A stretch of 64,000 nucleotides of DNA, from NCBI GenBank assembly GCA_963978545.1, contig OZ021721.1, forward strand, positions 98,195,918 through 98,259,917, in the 5' to 3' direction. Below, one piece after another: positions 37,411 to 50,114 of the stretch (positions are counted from its first letter, which is position 1; each line of letters opens with the position of its first letter). The stretch comes from Linyphia triangularis (lineage: Eukaryota > Arthropoda > Arachnida > Araneae > Linyphiidae). A program made the translations under genes and the position numbers. The notes beneath the pieces are model-generated. The model was not told where the DNA came from. It saw nothing but the letters and a program-made list of their open reading frames with translations, and made no database searches.

Positions 37411-38190
37411 AAACTAGGGGTGTGGAACATCGCACAACTTTCAATTACACTATATTACAGATCTGGATTTATGTCATTTATCGTTTTTATATTTTCATCA
37501 TTCGCACAGGAAAAATTGCCAGTTTTGGCGATATTTCTTGAGACAATTCTTATAAGGGTCAATATATATATATAAAAAAAAAAACTCCGCCAAAATTATG
37601 ATTTTGGAGGTATACTTTTCGATAATTCTTATATTATCCTTTCTTATAAGTGAAACTGGGGAGAGGAGAAAAAAACGATCGTTGATGAGCTATGTTCAAT
37701 CAAAGAGAACTCTGTGTTGAAAACATTCGTTTTTCAACTTTTTACGCCGTTAAAGCATTTTTACGGAAATTTCGAAGGTGAAGATGTTTAGAACAACTTA
37801 AGAGGTTTTTACAGCGATTTTTATCAAAATCGTTAGAGCCGTTTCTTAGCAATTACTGAAAAACGTGATTTTTTTTTTTAAAGGAATGTGCATGCGCGAT
37901 TTTGGCGAAAACCTTAAAGGTTGGTCCCATAGCAATCACCAACCCTCACACCAAATTTGAATATCGTAGGTCAATTTTTTCGGGAGTTATGCTGACCACA
38001 AACACACAGACATTTTTCTAGATAACTTTTTTGAAATCAGGATGTTCTAAAACGTGGGAAAATGCACCCACCTCCCCAAAAAAAATCGCAAATATTTTTT
38101 TTTTTTTTGTATCGAATTCTATACTTTCATTACTTTATGTATACATATGGGTAATTGAAAGTAATAACAGTAAAACTTTTTTAATTTTAT
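37411..38190 (+). repeat. Repeat family R1, copy a
   Basis: Shares an ordered series of words with 39,041-39,710, including CGCACAACTTTCAATTACAC, TTCTTATATTATCCTTTCTT and TTCGGGAGTTATG. Identity unknown; no open frame spans it. Confidence 0.75.
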
Positions 38191-38239
38191 TACATAATGA
38201 AAACTCTGTACTAAAGAGTGAATGGTTTATTATTTAAAT

Positions 38240-38527
38240 TTGGGAACTACCGGCATACACAAATATAAACGAAGGTATCCCATTTGCGGCAGAATGCGGG
38301 ACTAGCATGCAAGGGATAAAGCGATTGTGCCTCGACGGTACTCTGCAATCTTTCTTTTTATAGTGAGTGATAGATGATACAGCCTCTTGCCTGTTGGTGG
38401 AATTTTCCAATTTTTTTTTTCTCTCGCATTCCTGACGTAAAAGCGAGCTAATTTCCCCTCGAAATTCCTCCCGGGAAGCTATAACTCCTTTTGCGACCGA
38501 AAGTCCCCAAAACAACCAACCAACCCA
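38240..38527 (+). mobile_element. Possible SINE with AACAACCAACC tail
   Basis: The segment ends CCCCAAAACAACCAACCAAC, the same tail as SINE A and B copies. The head and target duplication were not identified. Confidence 0.3.
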
Positions 38528-38658
38528 AAAACTGGAAGAATATTTAGAAGAAGGGAAAAAAAAAATATCTCCATTCCGTTTGGTGGTGTACCTTTTTGCC
38601 ATTGCCTGTATAGAAGTCTTCATAATTTAAAAATAAACACAAAATTTTTTAATTTTAA

Positions 38659-38689
<31 letters not shown>

Positions 38690-39040
38690 TTTAATTTATT
38701 TGTATTATGATTTTGTAAATAATTCAGTTTACCTCTGAAATAGATGAATAACTTTTTTTCAAGTTTTCTAGAACAAAGATTGCTTAGTACTCGAGCATCT
38801 ACACTCAAATTGTCATTATCTCTGGTGAAAAGCATTAAGCTACACCAGCAGTTTCCAAACTTTTTAGATGGGCGGACCACCTAATTTTGTAAATTAAGAC
38901 TTTAAAAACCCACTATATAATAGAATATGTGCGTTTGCGTTCGTGTTTCAGTAAGTAGTAAAACATATACACTGTACAAGAATGATCAAGCAATAGCTTT
39001 TTATAAGGAAAGGAACTTTATTTGCTGTCACAACAATAAA

Positions 39041-39710
39041 AACTATGGGTGAAGAATATCGCACAACTTTCAATTACACTACAATCCTGGCGTGGATTTG
39101 TGTCATCTACCGTATTTATATTTTCATCTTTCATTTAGTAAAAATAGGCAGTTTGGCGAATTTTTTTGCGATAATTCTTGTATGGGGCTTTAAAAAAAAA
39201 AATTAAAATTCATCAAAGTGATAATTTTGGCGATATACATATCGATAATTCTTATATTATCCTTTCTTGTGAGTGAAACTGAGCAGAGAAGAAAAAACGA
39301 TCGTTGATGAGGTTATGCTCAAGGAAAGAGAACTTTGCGTTAAGAACATTTGTTTTTCAACTTTTTACGCCATTAAAGCATTCTTACGGGAATTTCGGAG
39401 GTGGGGATGTTTAGAACACCTTATGAGGTTTTTACAGCGATTTTTATCAGCCGTTTTTTAACAATTACTGAAAAACATAATTTTTTGAAAGGCAGCTACC
39501 TTATACGCGTGCGCGATTTTGACGAAAACCTTAATGGTAGGTGTTTGTGCCATCACTTACCCTCACACCAAATTTGAACATCGTAGGTCAATTTGTTCGG
39601 GAGTTATGTTAACCACGTACACACATACACACAAACATATTTTTTTTTTTTTGACCGAATACTATACTTTCATTACTCTATTTACACAAAGGGTAATTGA
39701 AAGTAAAAAA
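39041..39710 (+). repeat. Repeat family R1, copy b
   Basis: Direct repeat of 37,411-38,190 with substitutions and small indels. A third, inverted partial copy lies at 404-681. Confidence 0.75.
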
Positions 39711-40019
39711 AATTTTAAACGATTGGTCAGAGTCAAAAAAAAAAAAAAAAAAAAATCAATGGAATGGTTGACATTGTTTGCCCCCCCCCACTTCGAGAAT
39801 CAATATCTGGATTAAAACTGGATAGTTTTAGCCATGCGGTTGAATTGGCGTATTATTTACTCCTCACGCCATCGAAGAATACAATCGAATGACTCGATTG
39901 TTTCCATCTCTATCCTTGAAGCTCATAAAATATTTATCTTGCTTTAGATTCTCGACCAGTATATTCACAGCCCAATACCACGCCACTCGGAGCCCACTTG
40001 TGGGGGGGAGGGCGGACCC

Positions 40020-40306
40020 CAGGGGCGTAGCCAGAGAATTTTTTCGGGAGGGGGATTTGACACATCATACAATCATACGACTCAACATATCATAACAATC
40101 TATTCTTCCTCCTATTACTCCTCATATATTTAGTAATCAAGATAGCAGGTATTTTTTTGCGACGCGTGTTTAGAAATTTAAAATTCATTTATCATTTTAA
40201 ACAAAAAATATCCTTTGATTTTTAGATAATAATATCAAACAGAAAGAGGGGATTCCTGAGGGATTATATACCCATATCCTCCCCCCCCCCCGGCTACACA
40301 CGCCTG
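40020..40306. mobile_element. Short hAT-type MITE
   Basis: Ends CAGGGGCGTAGCCAG and (reversed) CAGGCGTGTGTAGCC form imperfect inverted repeats. No 8-bp target duplication is visible, so the pairing of these ends is tentative. Confidence 0.45.
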
Positions 40307-41021
40307 TAGTCGTGGCCCATGAGTTGGGAACGACTGAGCTACATAAATGGGTGAAAGTGGAAGCTTCAAGATCACGACTTCAGCTACTGAACAAAAAAGA
40401 AGCAGAACTGTCAACACAGATGTCTACACTATAGTTATTTACTGAACTTTGCATGTCGCCTCCATCTAATAAATATATACTAACCCCCTCAGTGGAATTT
40501 TAGCACATTCTCGAGTCTTCCCCCCCCCCCCCTGAAAATTTCTGAGGCCCATACCCGATGACAGACACTTGCCACCGAAGAACGTTAAATCTTGATTTAC
40601 ATTCAAGGAAGAGGCATGCACTTGTTTATTTTCCTTAGATAACTGGTCTTCACTGGTTTTCGGCTAACTGCATTTTTTGCATCAGCTTTTGGGTTCAAGC
40701 AGCTAAATTCCATGGAATGGTCTGTTAAAAGTATTTTAATCCTTTTGGTGGTTTTCGTTTTCGAAAGGTCTCATTTCGCGAGTAATTGCGTTAGTTTGTT
40801 TTTTACTGAAAAAAATGTAGCTTAAAAATTGTAAATTCAACATTTTCTAGTAGATTTTGCTTAAAAGTGTGTTCAGTAAAAACTACTATTAAATGTAGGA
40901 GTTCGAATCCTTAAAAATTATTCTAATATAAACATTTTAATAACATGTGTCTGTTTCCGACAATTATTGTAGTATAAATATGTTGGAAATGTTTTAAGTA
41001 AAATATAAAAAAAAAAAAAAA

Positions 41022-41052
<31 letters not shown>

Positions 41053-43274
41053 AATGAACCGTTACATAAAAAATAAGCATATTAATTAAGAACATGTGTC
41101 AGAGTATTTTCAAGTTTTTTAATATTTTCCATCGAAATATTTGATAGTTAAAGCATATTGATACGATGAGAATTATCTTTTATTATAGTTCACAATACTA
41201 AATGAAGATAAGTTTTGTAAATTTCATAAATGAATACCATTAAAAAAAAAACTAGCTTTGCTTTAACGCCTTTCTCTCTATTCGGCCTTAACCAGACCAC
41301 TATCCGATTACTTTACAAATCTGCGGAGGCCAAATTAACCCCTTTGCCATCATCCAATCATTCTGAAACTTGGCAGATAGATTCAATGTCGATGACAATG
41401 CATTCTTTCAACTTTGGAAGCTGCCACTGTCACCAAAAGGTCGTTTTTACGGAATACTAATAAACCAACTTACCGTCATCCAGTCGTGCTAAAATAGCAT
41501 TCAACCGACCATTCAAGAAACTCTTTCCTGTTGCCAAAATTGTTTTCATAAATAAATAATAAAATTGCTTTGATCAGAATAAATAAAGGTTTTTTTATGT
41601 GAGTGCATAAATTCACTGTCATTTTTAATAAATAAATTTTGAAACGTAGTTTTTGCCACACATTTTGCTGATAGAAATGTTTTTGATATTTAAAATTAAA
41701 TGCAAACACGAAGCACACGCTGTTCATAAAATCGGCGTTGTGTTAATGAATATAAAAATTGGCAATGCATATAAAGGATTCATATCAAAAAATTTGTTTT
41801 TATGGGTTATATTATTTTTAGTCTTTTACACAAGTGTAGTAAAAAGCTTATAGTAAAGATATATGGGTCTGTGCGTCTTTCATTGTGTTCGAGGTAGTAA
41901 TTCTTAGGTAAAACTAGGCTACAATTTTACCTCTAAAATTGTCACCAAACTCATCAAATTTCCTCGTAATTTACATTAATACTTTTTAAAGTGCTGTGTT
42001 TAAAAACATAAAATGCAATTATTTTTAGTTTTCCACTAATTTTTCTTTTTTAAGCGCTTCTTTCCCAAAGTAACAAGGCCATTTGATTACAATAGTAGCG
42101 CGGGCGAAAACTTTTTTTACCTCTGTATGTCTGTCTTCCAATTTTTTAATAATTTTTAACTAATTTTTCCCACATGTTTTTTTATTAAATGGCTTACGAA
42201 TTGGGATTTCTAACAATATTTGGTAAGTATTGCAAATATATCACAAGCTTTAATTAAAAAAAAAAAAAAAATAGCCAAAAATTTATTCTCAGTTAAACGT
42301 TGTATCTATAAGACAAAGTTTAGAAAAAAGCAGCTTTTCACTTTCGCAGCATAAGCATATTTTGTCACAATGAAACCCTCCAAAAATGCTAATTCTTTCT
42401 TTATCGTCTTTTTTTGTTTTTTTTGTTTCTCTATCGGAAACAAAATCTATTCGTATGCATAATCGCAAGAAACGTTTGGGCAAAAAGCGTCTGCTTTTCA
42501 TAAATAGACATAACAACCTTTGCTGAGATCAGCGCAAAAACTGAAAGTTTTCATAACTGTAACCGAATTTGTCGCTCAAACTGAGGGACATGTGAGAATA
42601 TAGAATCAATTTGTTGATTCAATTGCAGATGTTCTTTAATGCCAGTGGTGTTAATTACAGTTTCTGCTCTTCACTTTTATATTTGCTTACAGTTTCTCTA
42701 GTTATCACCTGGCTTTTATCTAAACAAGTTTTTGAAAATGGGAATCAAGTTGGGCCCCAAACGAAAATAGTTTTATAAGACAATAGGAATAGGCTTAACA
42801 GTTTTCCTACTAAAATATGAACTGCTAAAATGTGTACCACAGCAAGTCAAATTACAACAAGAAATTCTATGTTTTCGTGAACTATAATCTTCAGTTATTG
42901 AAACCGTAATAAATAATTGAAACAACAGAAATCTCTCACGCACTTTTCCAGTCACAATTTCTGGTACTGAATTGTTGTTATTAAAATGTATGAATTTCTG
43001 AGATTGATAAAAGTTGCCAACACACCAAGTTTTTCCCCGCAACGTACATATTTTTTAATGCAGAGTCAGGGTAACCTAAGGGTCAGGGTAATGAATCAGG
43101 GATGAGAATCTTTGACATAAACCGCAAAATTATTGGGAAGCGTCTCTTTCCTTTTCTTCAAACAAAGAAAACTGTTTGATTGTCATTGTGAATCACTTGG
43201 TTTGTATTTTAATTTTAATAATGATATGGAATTTTTCCGTATTCCAATTTTAGTTCATTCAGAATCATCGGTGT

Positions 43275-43520
43275 ATTAGTGGAGCGGGAACTCGTGAGAA
43301 CGGCGATCTTTTACCTTTTTTAAATGGAGGAACGGCGTTCCGTTACTTAATTTTAATTTTTTTTTAATTTGTATATATATATATATTTCTTTTTTTTTCT
43401 TTCGTTACTTGACACTCAAAAGTCAAGTAAGAAACCGAATAAGTTCTTTCGAGAGAACTATACTTCTTTGTTTTTGATCCACAACTTTAGAGCGGAGCAG
43501 GCAAGTTCAAGTATTTGCAA
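43275..43520 (-). mobile_element. Inverted hAT-2 right-end fragment
   Basis: GGTGTATTAGTGGAGCGGGA, then AACGGCGATC and GGAACGGCGTTCC, read as the reverse complement of the hAT-2 right end (34,860-34,944). It is truncated, and lies about 300 bases from hAT-2b in opposite orientation. Confidence 0.65.
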
Positions 43521-43825
43521 AACACCTAAAAGAAGCGCGGAATGCCAATTTTCTTCTTCCACGAATGATCTGTATTTGTGAATGAATTCCAGACGTCAAA
43601 TTTGAGCGACACGTCATCAATACGGACTAAAACTTCCACACACAAGTTCACCCCAACTATCTCCAATTTTAATAAATAAAACTGTAATCTGGCACACACA
43701 GTTCTTTGCGCCCGTTCCTTGGAGAATGTTTCCATTAGCTTTTAGGATGTTTTGAGGTCACCGAATTATGCGTTTATTTTTGACTTTCCAGATATAGGAA
43801 AATCAAACTGTTGCATTGTTTGAAC

Positions 43826-45831
43826 CAGTGGTGTAGTGTAAAATAAAAAGGTATGGGAACGCTATGTCGCGTCGTTACAAACGTATATACTTTTTTTTTT
43901 TCTGTGTGTGTATGGGGGGAGGGGGGGGGGGGAGTGGAAATTACAACTAAGAATAAATAACTTTCTATATTTTACTTTAATAATCTCAAAACAGATAATG
44001 AGCTCCTCAAAACTGAAAAGAAAAACATGTGTGTTTAGAGTTTTTTTATTTAAATATCTTTTTTAAACTATTAAGTTATCTGGATTTTTTAACAATTTGC
44101 TTTGCACAACCCATTTTAACAGATTGTTTGACACTTTATAAATGGATTAGAAGATATTTTCAAACATATTATTGACACAATTTTTAAATAGATTTTTTGC
44201 AACAATTTTCAAACAGATTATGAACCATTCATTTTAAACAGATTATCAACAATTCATTTTAAACAGATTATTTACATGATTTCTTAAACAATTTTCAATC
44301 AGAGAAATTTCCATAAGAGATCGAGTTTCGATTCAAACCTGATGGCTGTATGGTTAAAGCTCTATCCTCGCATGCCAAAGGTGCTAGGCATGGATGTTCG
44401 TTATGATTCGAAATCCACTTTAAGCTGTTGGTCCCTGCACGATTAGCCGTCATTGTACATAAAAGTAGGCCGTTGATCGTACAAACAACCAACCAAATAT
44501 AGACTCATCAATTGATAGATGTACATTGTCATCAAAATCACTACAATTTAAAAAATATCGGGAACAATTTCCTCCCCTTACCGCCACCACTGTATTTAAT
44601 GTTGATTTTTTTTAAACTTGGAAGAAAAAGATTTTTTTAAGAACTGTTGCTACATTTTGGAATAAACTCTGCAAAAGCTGTAAATGTAAGATTTCCCAAT
44701 CTCAAACCAAAAAGCAATTTACTTTTGAATTTTTAAATTCATTTTCATTGCTTTCTCACTATTTCACAGCCCGATTTTGATGTATTTATACCCATTTGCA
44801 AAACCATTAGCAATTTTATATTAAGAAAAGTGAAATATATAACCTCAAAGCAAATATGAATAGATTCAATATCATGAGTTTCGGCAGTATCATTTGTAGG
44901 TTGCAAGGAACATTTTTTTTCCCCCTAACTTTGATTTTTCAAAACTATTTTCCTTCTCACTATGACAAATACAAAATCTATTATTAAATAGCACACAGTT
45001 TATTTTTCCTGTGAATTTTGCCCTTTTCTCCACTTTTATAAAAATTTAAGTAACTATTAGGGAGGGAATAAAAGCATCCTCCCATGCACCATCCTGAGGC
45101 CACCCATTTCCATTATTTTTATGTATTGAGTTAAAAAAGTAGTAGGAATCAATACTGTTTAGAATATATTTTGTCATGTTCAAACAACGTATCAGTTTAA
45201 TTTTCCCAATACCTGGCAAGCCAATATAAATACATAATTCCGTGATTTCAAAACACGTGGGTAATATAAAAAAAAAAAAAAATGGGAAAAAAAAATTACA
45301 TCACTTTTGTTGAGAAATCGATTAACGTTCCCGTTAAAATTAGAAAAAACATTCATCAAGGAAAGGGCGCAAAGAACTGACAATATCGGGCAGACAGCAG
45401 TTTTGGAGAGAGTTGGCGTCATTTTGTGTATGAAGAACCATGCAACTTTGAAGTCTTGAATTCATCCACAAATATAGAAGATAATCTGCATTGGATGAAT
45501 CATAGTTCTAATGAAGAAGTATTGAAACATTAAACCAAGTAGGAGAGGGGGGCGGGGGGAAGGGGGTGTCGAGTGCATGTGTTGGATTGTTGATGGAATG
45601 GCCGTGTGAGTTAGTTGCCGCGTCTTTTTCAACTTGCTTGCTCAGCTCTGAAGCTGCAGATCGAAAACAGCAGCATAGTTCTCAGGAAAGAACCTTTTCG
45701 GTTTCTTTCTTGACTTTGCGTTTAATGAAAAGATAAAAGAAAGAAAAAAATTAGGTGAGGGAACGCCGTTCCGCCCTCTAAAAAGGTAAAGGATCGCCGT
45801 TCCCACGCGTTCCCGCTCCACTACACCCCTG
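43826..45831 (+). mobile_element. hAT-2 copy b
   Basis: It starts CAGTGGTGTAGTG and ends CCACTACACCCCTG. It is homologous to 33,002-34,944 but carries SINE B at 44,339-44,496 where copy a has none, and lacks copy a's SINE A. The right flank is the TTTATGAC duplication. Confidence 0.8.
44339..44496 (+). mobile_element. SINE family B copy
   Basis: Starts CTGATGGCTGTATGGTTAAA and ends TACAAACAACCAACC. It matches the minus-strand SINE B at 18,889-19,249 outside that copy's SINE A insertion. The B-box region is degenerate (GATTCGAAATCC). Confidence 0.7.
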
Positions 45832-46372
45832 TTTATGACGCAGTTTGGCCTTTGTGTTGCCCTTGCGCCTAATAAATTTGAAAAACAACCAACCAACCTA
45901 TCCTGGATTACACCACTTTAATATTCGAACCATCGGGGAAAAATTGTCTTTCAGATAAACTAAGATTTTTTAGTCTAAATAGCTTTAAAAATATTTCAAA
46001 TTGGATCAATAAATCTCAAACTAGGATCATAACCATTACATGTGGGTAAGAGAAATGGGGGTGGGTTTTTGGAAATTTCATGTTGACAGTGATGTTTCTC
46101 TTGCTTTGAAGATCAAATGTGCAACTTGTTCTTCCTCAAGATCGGAATAACACTGTAGATTTGAATAACATGTGAATTGATAAATTTATATCTATATATT
46201 TTTTTCTTGTAAATTTTACCACTTTTTTTTCCACTGTACTTTATTTTTCGAAAGCCAGAGGGGAGGGAGTGAAAGTGCATGTTTCTTATGTCCCTGACAT
46301 TGTATCTATTATTAAAATTGCAGTGCTTCGCGTAAGGAATTTTCTGAAATAGCAATAGTCCGTCAGAATTTT

Positions 46373-46690
46373 AAAAAGAAAAATTTCCAGAATTTGTTTT
46401 TTAATCAACCTTTATACAATTCTTTATAAAAAAGTCACCTATTTGATCAATAATTTTCATCTATTTAATTCCATGTTAAAGTGCTATTTCCAACCACTTT
46501 TACTCGTTTAATTAATTTTTTTCGAAACTACAAAAAGAAAAATTTCCAGAATTTGTTTTTTAATCAACCTTTATACAATTCTTTATAAAAAAGTCACCTA
46601 TTTGATCAATAATTTTCATCTATTTAATTCCATGTTAAAGTGCTATTTCCAACCACTTTTACTCGTTTAATTAATTTTTTTCGAAACTAC
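46373..46690 (+). repeat. 159-bp tandem duplication in hAT-1 copy 1
   Basis: 46,373-46,531 and 46,532-46,690 appear identical. hAT-1 copy 2 has a single version near 59,690-59,840, so the duplication arose after copy 1 inserted. Confidence 0.85.
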
Positions 46691-47938
46691 AATTTGAAAA
46701 TTTAAATAAAAAGTTGTATCAAAATGAAGCTCTTGCACTACTCAAGTTACTGACTTGGTTTAAGATTGTGGAGAAAAACTCTATCTGCAAGGTATAAATG
46801 TCTCTCCCCCCCCCCCTGCCCCCAAATAAAAACGCTTCTAAAAATAATCTCCTTTGTTCGGAGAGGAAGGGGTAATTTACTACAAAGAAATGAAAAAAAT
46901 AAATGAATTTGAAGGAGCTTTAACTATAATGTGATGGGAATTTACTTAAAATTTGACATTAATTACGTATTAATAAAATGCCATAAAATATTAAAAAATT
47001 TTTAGACGGTAACTTAAAAGTAGTTAAAACTAATTGCACATTAAATAAAATAATTCCCAATTAAATAAAAAAATGTATCAACAAATAGTTTTACATTAAT
47101 TAATAATTAATTATTCATATATTAATTAAAAATTATTTATACGTTAATTTTACATTAATAAAAAATAGTTAACAATTTATTAACATCTTAATTTATATTT
47201 TCTACATTTACAAGGGACATGCCTTGATTTCAGTCGGCAAAAGGATGTCTACGCCCCCCCCAACCAAAATTCTTAGGGACGGCCCTGGGCCCAGGCAAAC
47301 TTATCTTTGACCAATAATTTGCGCATTAAATTGGAGTGGTCAAAATGTGTTCATATCAAAATGACTAAAAGGTTTAACCCTTTAAATCCCATGGAGTCAG
47401 CGTTGTGGGTTTCACAAAACCCCGATGACTTTCCATTCATAAAAACTGGAAATGAACTCGCCCGACTCGTTCTCCTGTCTGCCACTCCTGGGATTGCTGT
47501 GGGGGGTCACTGTCGACCATTAAAAGATCATTACTATATATCTACAACCTGCAATAGGGTTGTGCGTTGGGTCATCTGCTTGATATGTCAGAGAATTTAG
47601 TTGACGTCTTATCAATGAAACAAACGCCACCGCTAAGTACATGACAAGATTCTCATAAAAGAAAAGTCCCTGACTATCAGGGACGACGCGAAAGGGGGGC
47701 GAGGGGGGCGCCTCGCCCCCCCAAAGTTTCAGGAAGTTGAACAGTCGGCAAATTTTCGAAATTTTTTTAGTCCTTTTTTTAAAGTTGATCCACAATAAAA
47801 TCGAATTGAATGAAAAAAAAAAAAAAAATGCTGAACAAAAATATTAAAAATACCCACTCAAGTTTCACTTATCGGCATTTTTACAATATAAGTCTATTAT
47901 AAGGGAGTCGGTGCCTTTCCCCCCACCTGCATTGATGG

Positions 47939-48160
47939 TGTAACGTATTGTAACTGTTAATTGCTGTTGTAAAATATAGAGGGCGCCACAAAACAGTTAT
48001 TTGAAGATTGTATTTTTTATGTTGTTTTTTTATTAGTCTCCGATGAGAGACCAGACGATGCAGAGATGGAATACTAACACCTGCTCCTTGTGAAGTTCTT
48101 AAAATAAATGTGTTTTGTTTTCGTTCAAAAATGAAATATTTACTCGACCACGATACCACA
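47939..48160 (+). repeat. 5' LTR
   Basis: A 222-bp LTR beginning TGTAACGTATTG and ending CACGATACCACA. An AATAAA signal is present (TTAAAATAAATGTG). No difference from the 3' LTR was seen by eye. Confidence 0.95.
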
Positions 48161-48454
48161 GCTAAGATTGGTTCCAGCGGTGCGATTTTTGAACCTGAAA
48201 CAACCGTTGTTTTGAAAAAGAACTGTAAGTTTTATTTTAACGACGAAATGAATAACGACCGTTATTTTGGCGCGAAGAGTACCTGATGGACATCCATCGT
48301 GTGGAATATTAAGCAAGCCTTGCTTATATATTTCTTGTGTTTGCTGAAACCTATAAATGTCCGAGTATGGACACTCGTCGTGTAGAATGGTAAGCATTGC
48401 AATTTGCTTATTAAATTAACTGAAAAGCCTCGATTCAGTGTGGACATCCGGTCT

Positions 48455-48985
48455 ACAGATTTTGATGGACATCCGTCCAGATTGATAATTTTTCTTCGTC
48501 CTGAAGATCACCAGTGACATCCTGTCCTGAGAAAAGAAGAACCCTCTTCAACCTGAAGATATTGTGTTTTTTCTTTTAAGAGTGGTGTTTGTGTTTCGCT
48601 GTAAGCATTAGTGAATGACAAGTTCTGTTTCTACAGATTTTGATGGACATCCGTCCAGATCGATAATTTTTCTTCGTCCTGAAGATCACCAGTGACATCC
48701 TGTCCTGAGAAAAGAAGAACCCTCTTCAACCTGAAGATATTGTGTTTTTTCTTTTAAGTGTGGTGTTTGTGTTTCGTTGTCAGCATTAGTGAATGACAAG
48801 TTCTGTTTCTACAGATTTGATGGACATCCGTCCAGATTGATAAGTTTTCTTCGTCCTGAAGATAGCCAGTGACATCCTGTCCGGAGAAGAGAAAAGAATA
48901 CTTCATTTTGAAGATTTTGTTGTGTTTTGATTCAAGAGTGGTGTTCGTATTTAGTGCTTCGTGAATCATAAGTTCTGTTTTCTAA
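48455..48985 (+). repeat. Three 178-bp leader repeats in the LTR element
   Basis: Units start at 48455, 48633 and 48811 with ACAGATTTTGATGGACATCC (one base missing in the third). The first two are nearly identical and the third is more diverged at its end. They lie in the roughly 1.95-kb untranslated leader before the polyprotein. Confidence 0.85.
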
Positions 48986-50114
48986 GTGGTTAAATGGAGT
49001 GCAATACTTCAAGATTGGTGATACGTTGCGAGTTTCAATGTTTGTAATTCAAGTGTAATTTATCGAAAGTGCTAATTTGTGGTTGGTATTTAGTGCTTGA
49101 GTTATTCAAGAGGTGTTTAGTTTCGATTCCGAGCAAGGTTCTAGTTTCATTTGTGTGCAATATTTCAAATGAAAATAATGTAATGATTACTTGTGGAGTG
49201 TGTACATATATCATTTGTGTGCAGTATTCAAGTGATTAATTTGCCTCATCTGACGTGAGTTATAATTATTTACTCATCGTAGATCAAGAGTGATTTTAAA
49301 ACTGGTGGTGGAGCAAGTCCATTTTTTGGTGAAGAAAATTAAAGGAATTATCCGGCCCTCGGATATAATTACAATTAAAGTGAAAATAATTGTATTTTGT
49401 GATTTTCAGTTTCATAGTTGATTTTAAGTTCTTTGAAATTTATTTAAAACTAGTTTTGTTTAGTATCTGGTACATGCATTTAAATAATGATAGTATTTGA
49501 ATTTATATCTTTTGAAGGTCTTCTTTTAACATGGTATGAATTTAATGCTATATTTGATTATTTGTGCTACTATAATTATATATATACCATAATATAATAT
49601 CTGGTAAGATTCTTATAACAAGAACACTTATTTAGGTACCAGTTATAACAAATGCTTTGGGTTTGTGCTAGCGTTTCAAAGAATTGGAAATTACTAAAAC
49701 AAAAGTAATTTGAATCTAATTTTAGTTACAAGTTGTAAAAGAGTTAGTTTTAAGTGAAGTCTAGTTCTAGATATTTTTTGTTCTTGATCTGAAGTTTATT
49801 TCTGAATATTCTATTTCATGTTCTCTTTTTAAAAAAAAATGTGAGTGCTATATACTTAAATTAGATGCAATTAATTTGATTTGAGTTTTAAAAATTGCAA
49901 TTGCTGAAATTAAGTGCTAAAAATTTTGAATTCTTTTTGAAAGCATTTATGTTCCTCTTCTATGATAAATTTTCATACTTGAATATTTTGTAGTGGTTAA
50001 GTAGTATCAAATTTATATTATATTTACAAGAATAATTATAAATTTGAGGGTGTTCTGTGTTGGGTGAAGAATATAAATTCTCTAGTAAATTATTACATTT
50101 AAAAATGTCTTTTT
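48986..50114 (+). other. Leader of the LTR element after the 178-bp repeats
   Basis: AT-rich sequence with no open frame or repeat recognised. An ATG at 50,105 is followed by a 7-T run and stops within eight codons in its own frame. Confidence 0.5.

Larger units (their letters stand above)
34945..43825. other. 8.9-kb segment captured between hAT-2 copies
   Basis: No host gene was recognised. Contents include long T runs (for example 31 T at 35,715-35,745), two direct copies of repeat R1, a SINE-type tail ending near 38,527, a short CAGGGGCGTAGCC MITE at 40,020-40,306, an A-rich tract at about 40,990-41,045 and an inverted hAT-2 end fragment at 43,275-43,520. The open frames at 36,805-37,185 and 38,234-38,623 cross homopolymers or SINE sequence and look accidental. 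Confidence 0.5.
33002..45831. mobile_element. hAT-2 composite: two hAT-2 copies flanking 8.9 kb
   Basis: The left end of hAT-2a (33,002) and the right end of hAT-2b (45,831) share one perfect 8-bp duplication TTTATGAC (32994-33001 and 45832-45839). The inner flanks (TTAAAGTT after 2a, GTTTGAAC before 2b) match neither each other nor the outer repeat. The simplest reading is that the outermost ends moved together as one 12.8-kb macro-transposon. Confidence 0.75.
32985..45909 (+). mobile_element. SINE tail that received the hAT-2 composite
   Basis: A SINE fragment ending GAAAAACAACCAACCAACC (to 45,898) is flanked by 11-bp direct repeats TATCCTCGATT (32985-32995) and TATCCTGGATT (45899-45909, one mismatch). 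Its sequence is split by the hAT-2 composite. It lies within hAT-1 copy 1. Confidence 0.65.
31218..47287. mobile_element. hAT-1 copy 1 (with nested insertions)
   Basis: The left end is CAGGGACGACGGG and the right end, reversed, CAGGGCCGTCCC. It is flanked by a perfect 8-bp target duplication GGCCCAGG (31210-31217 and 47288-47295). Left flanking modules (31,218-32,016; 32,759-32,995) and the right module (45,899-47,287) align in order with copy 2 at 47,678-60,430. The rest is inserted DNA. No transposase frame was recognised in either copy. Confidence 0.82.

Noticed and set aside
38234..38623. 129-codon minus-strand open frame
   Set aside because: It covers a SINE-type tail (CCAACCAACC) and homopolymers; no domain is seen.
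47881..48159. 92-codon minus-strand frame repeated at 53,501-53,863
   Set aside because: Both are antisense translations of the two LTRs; their identity only reflects LTR identity.
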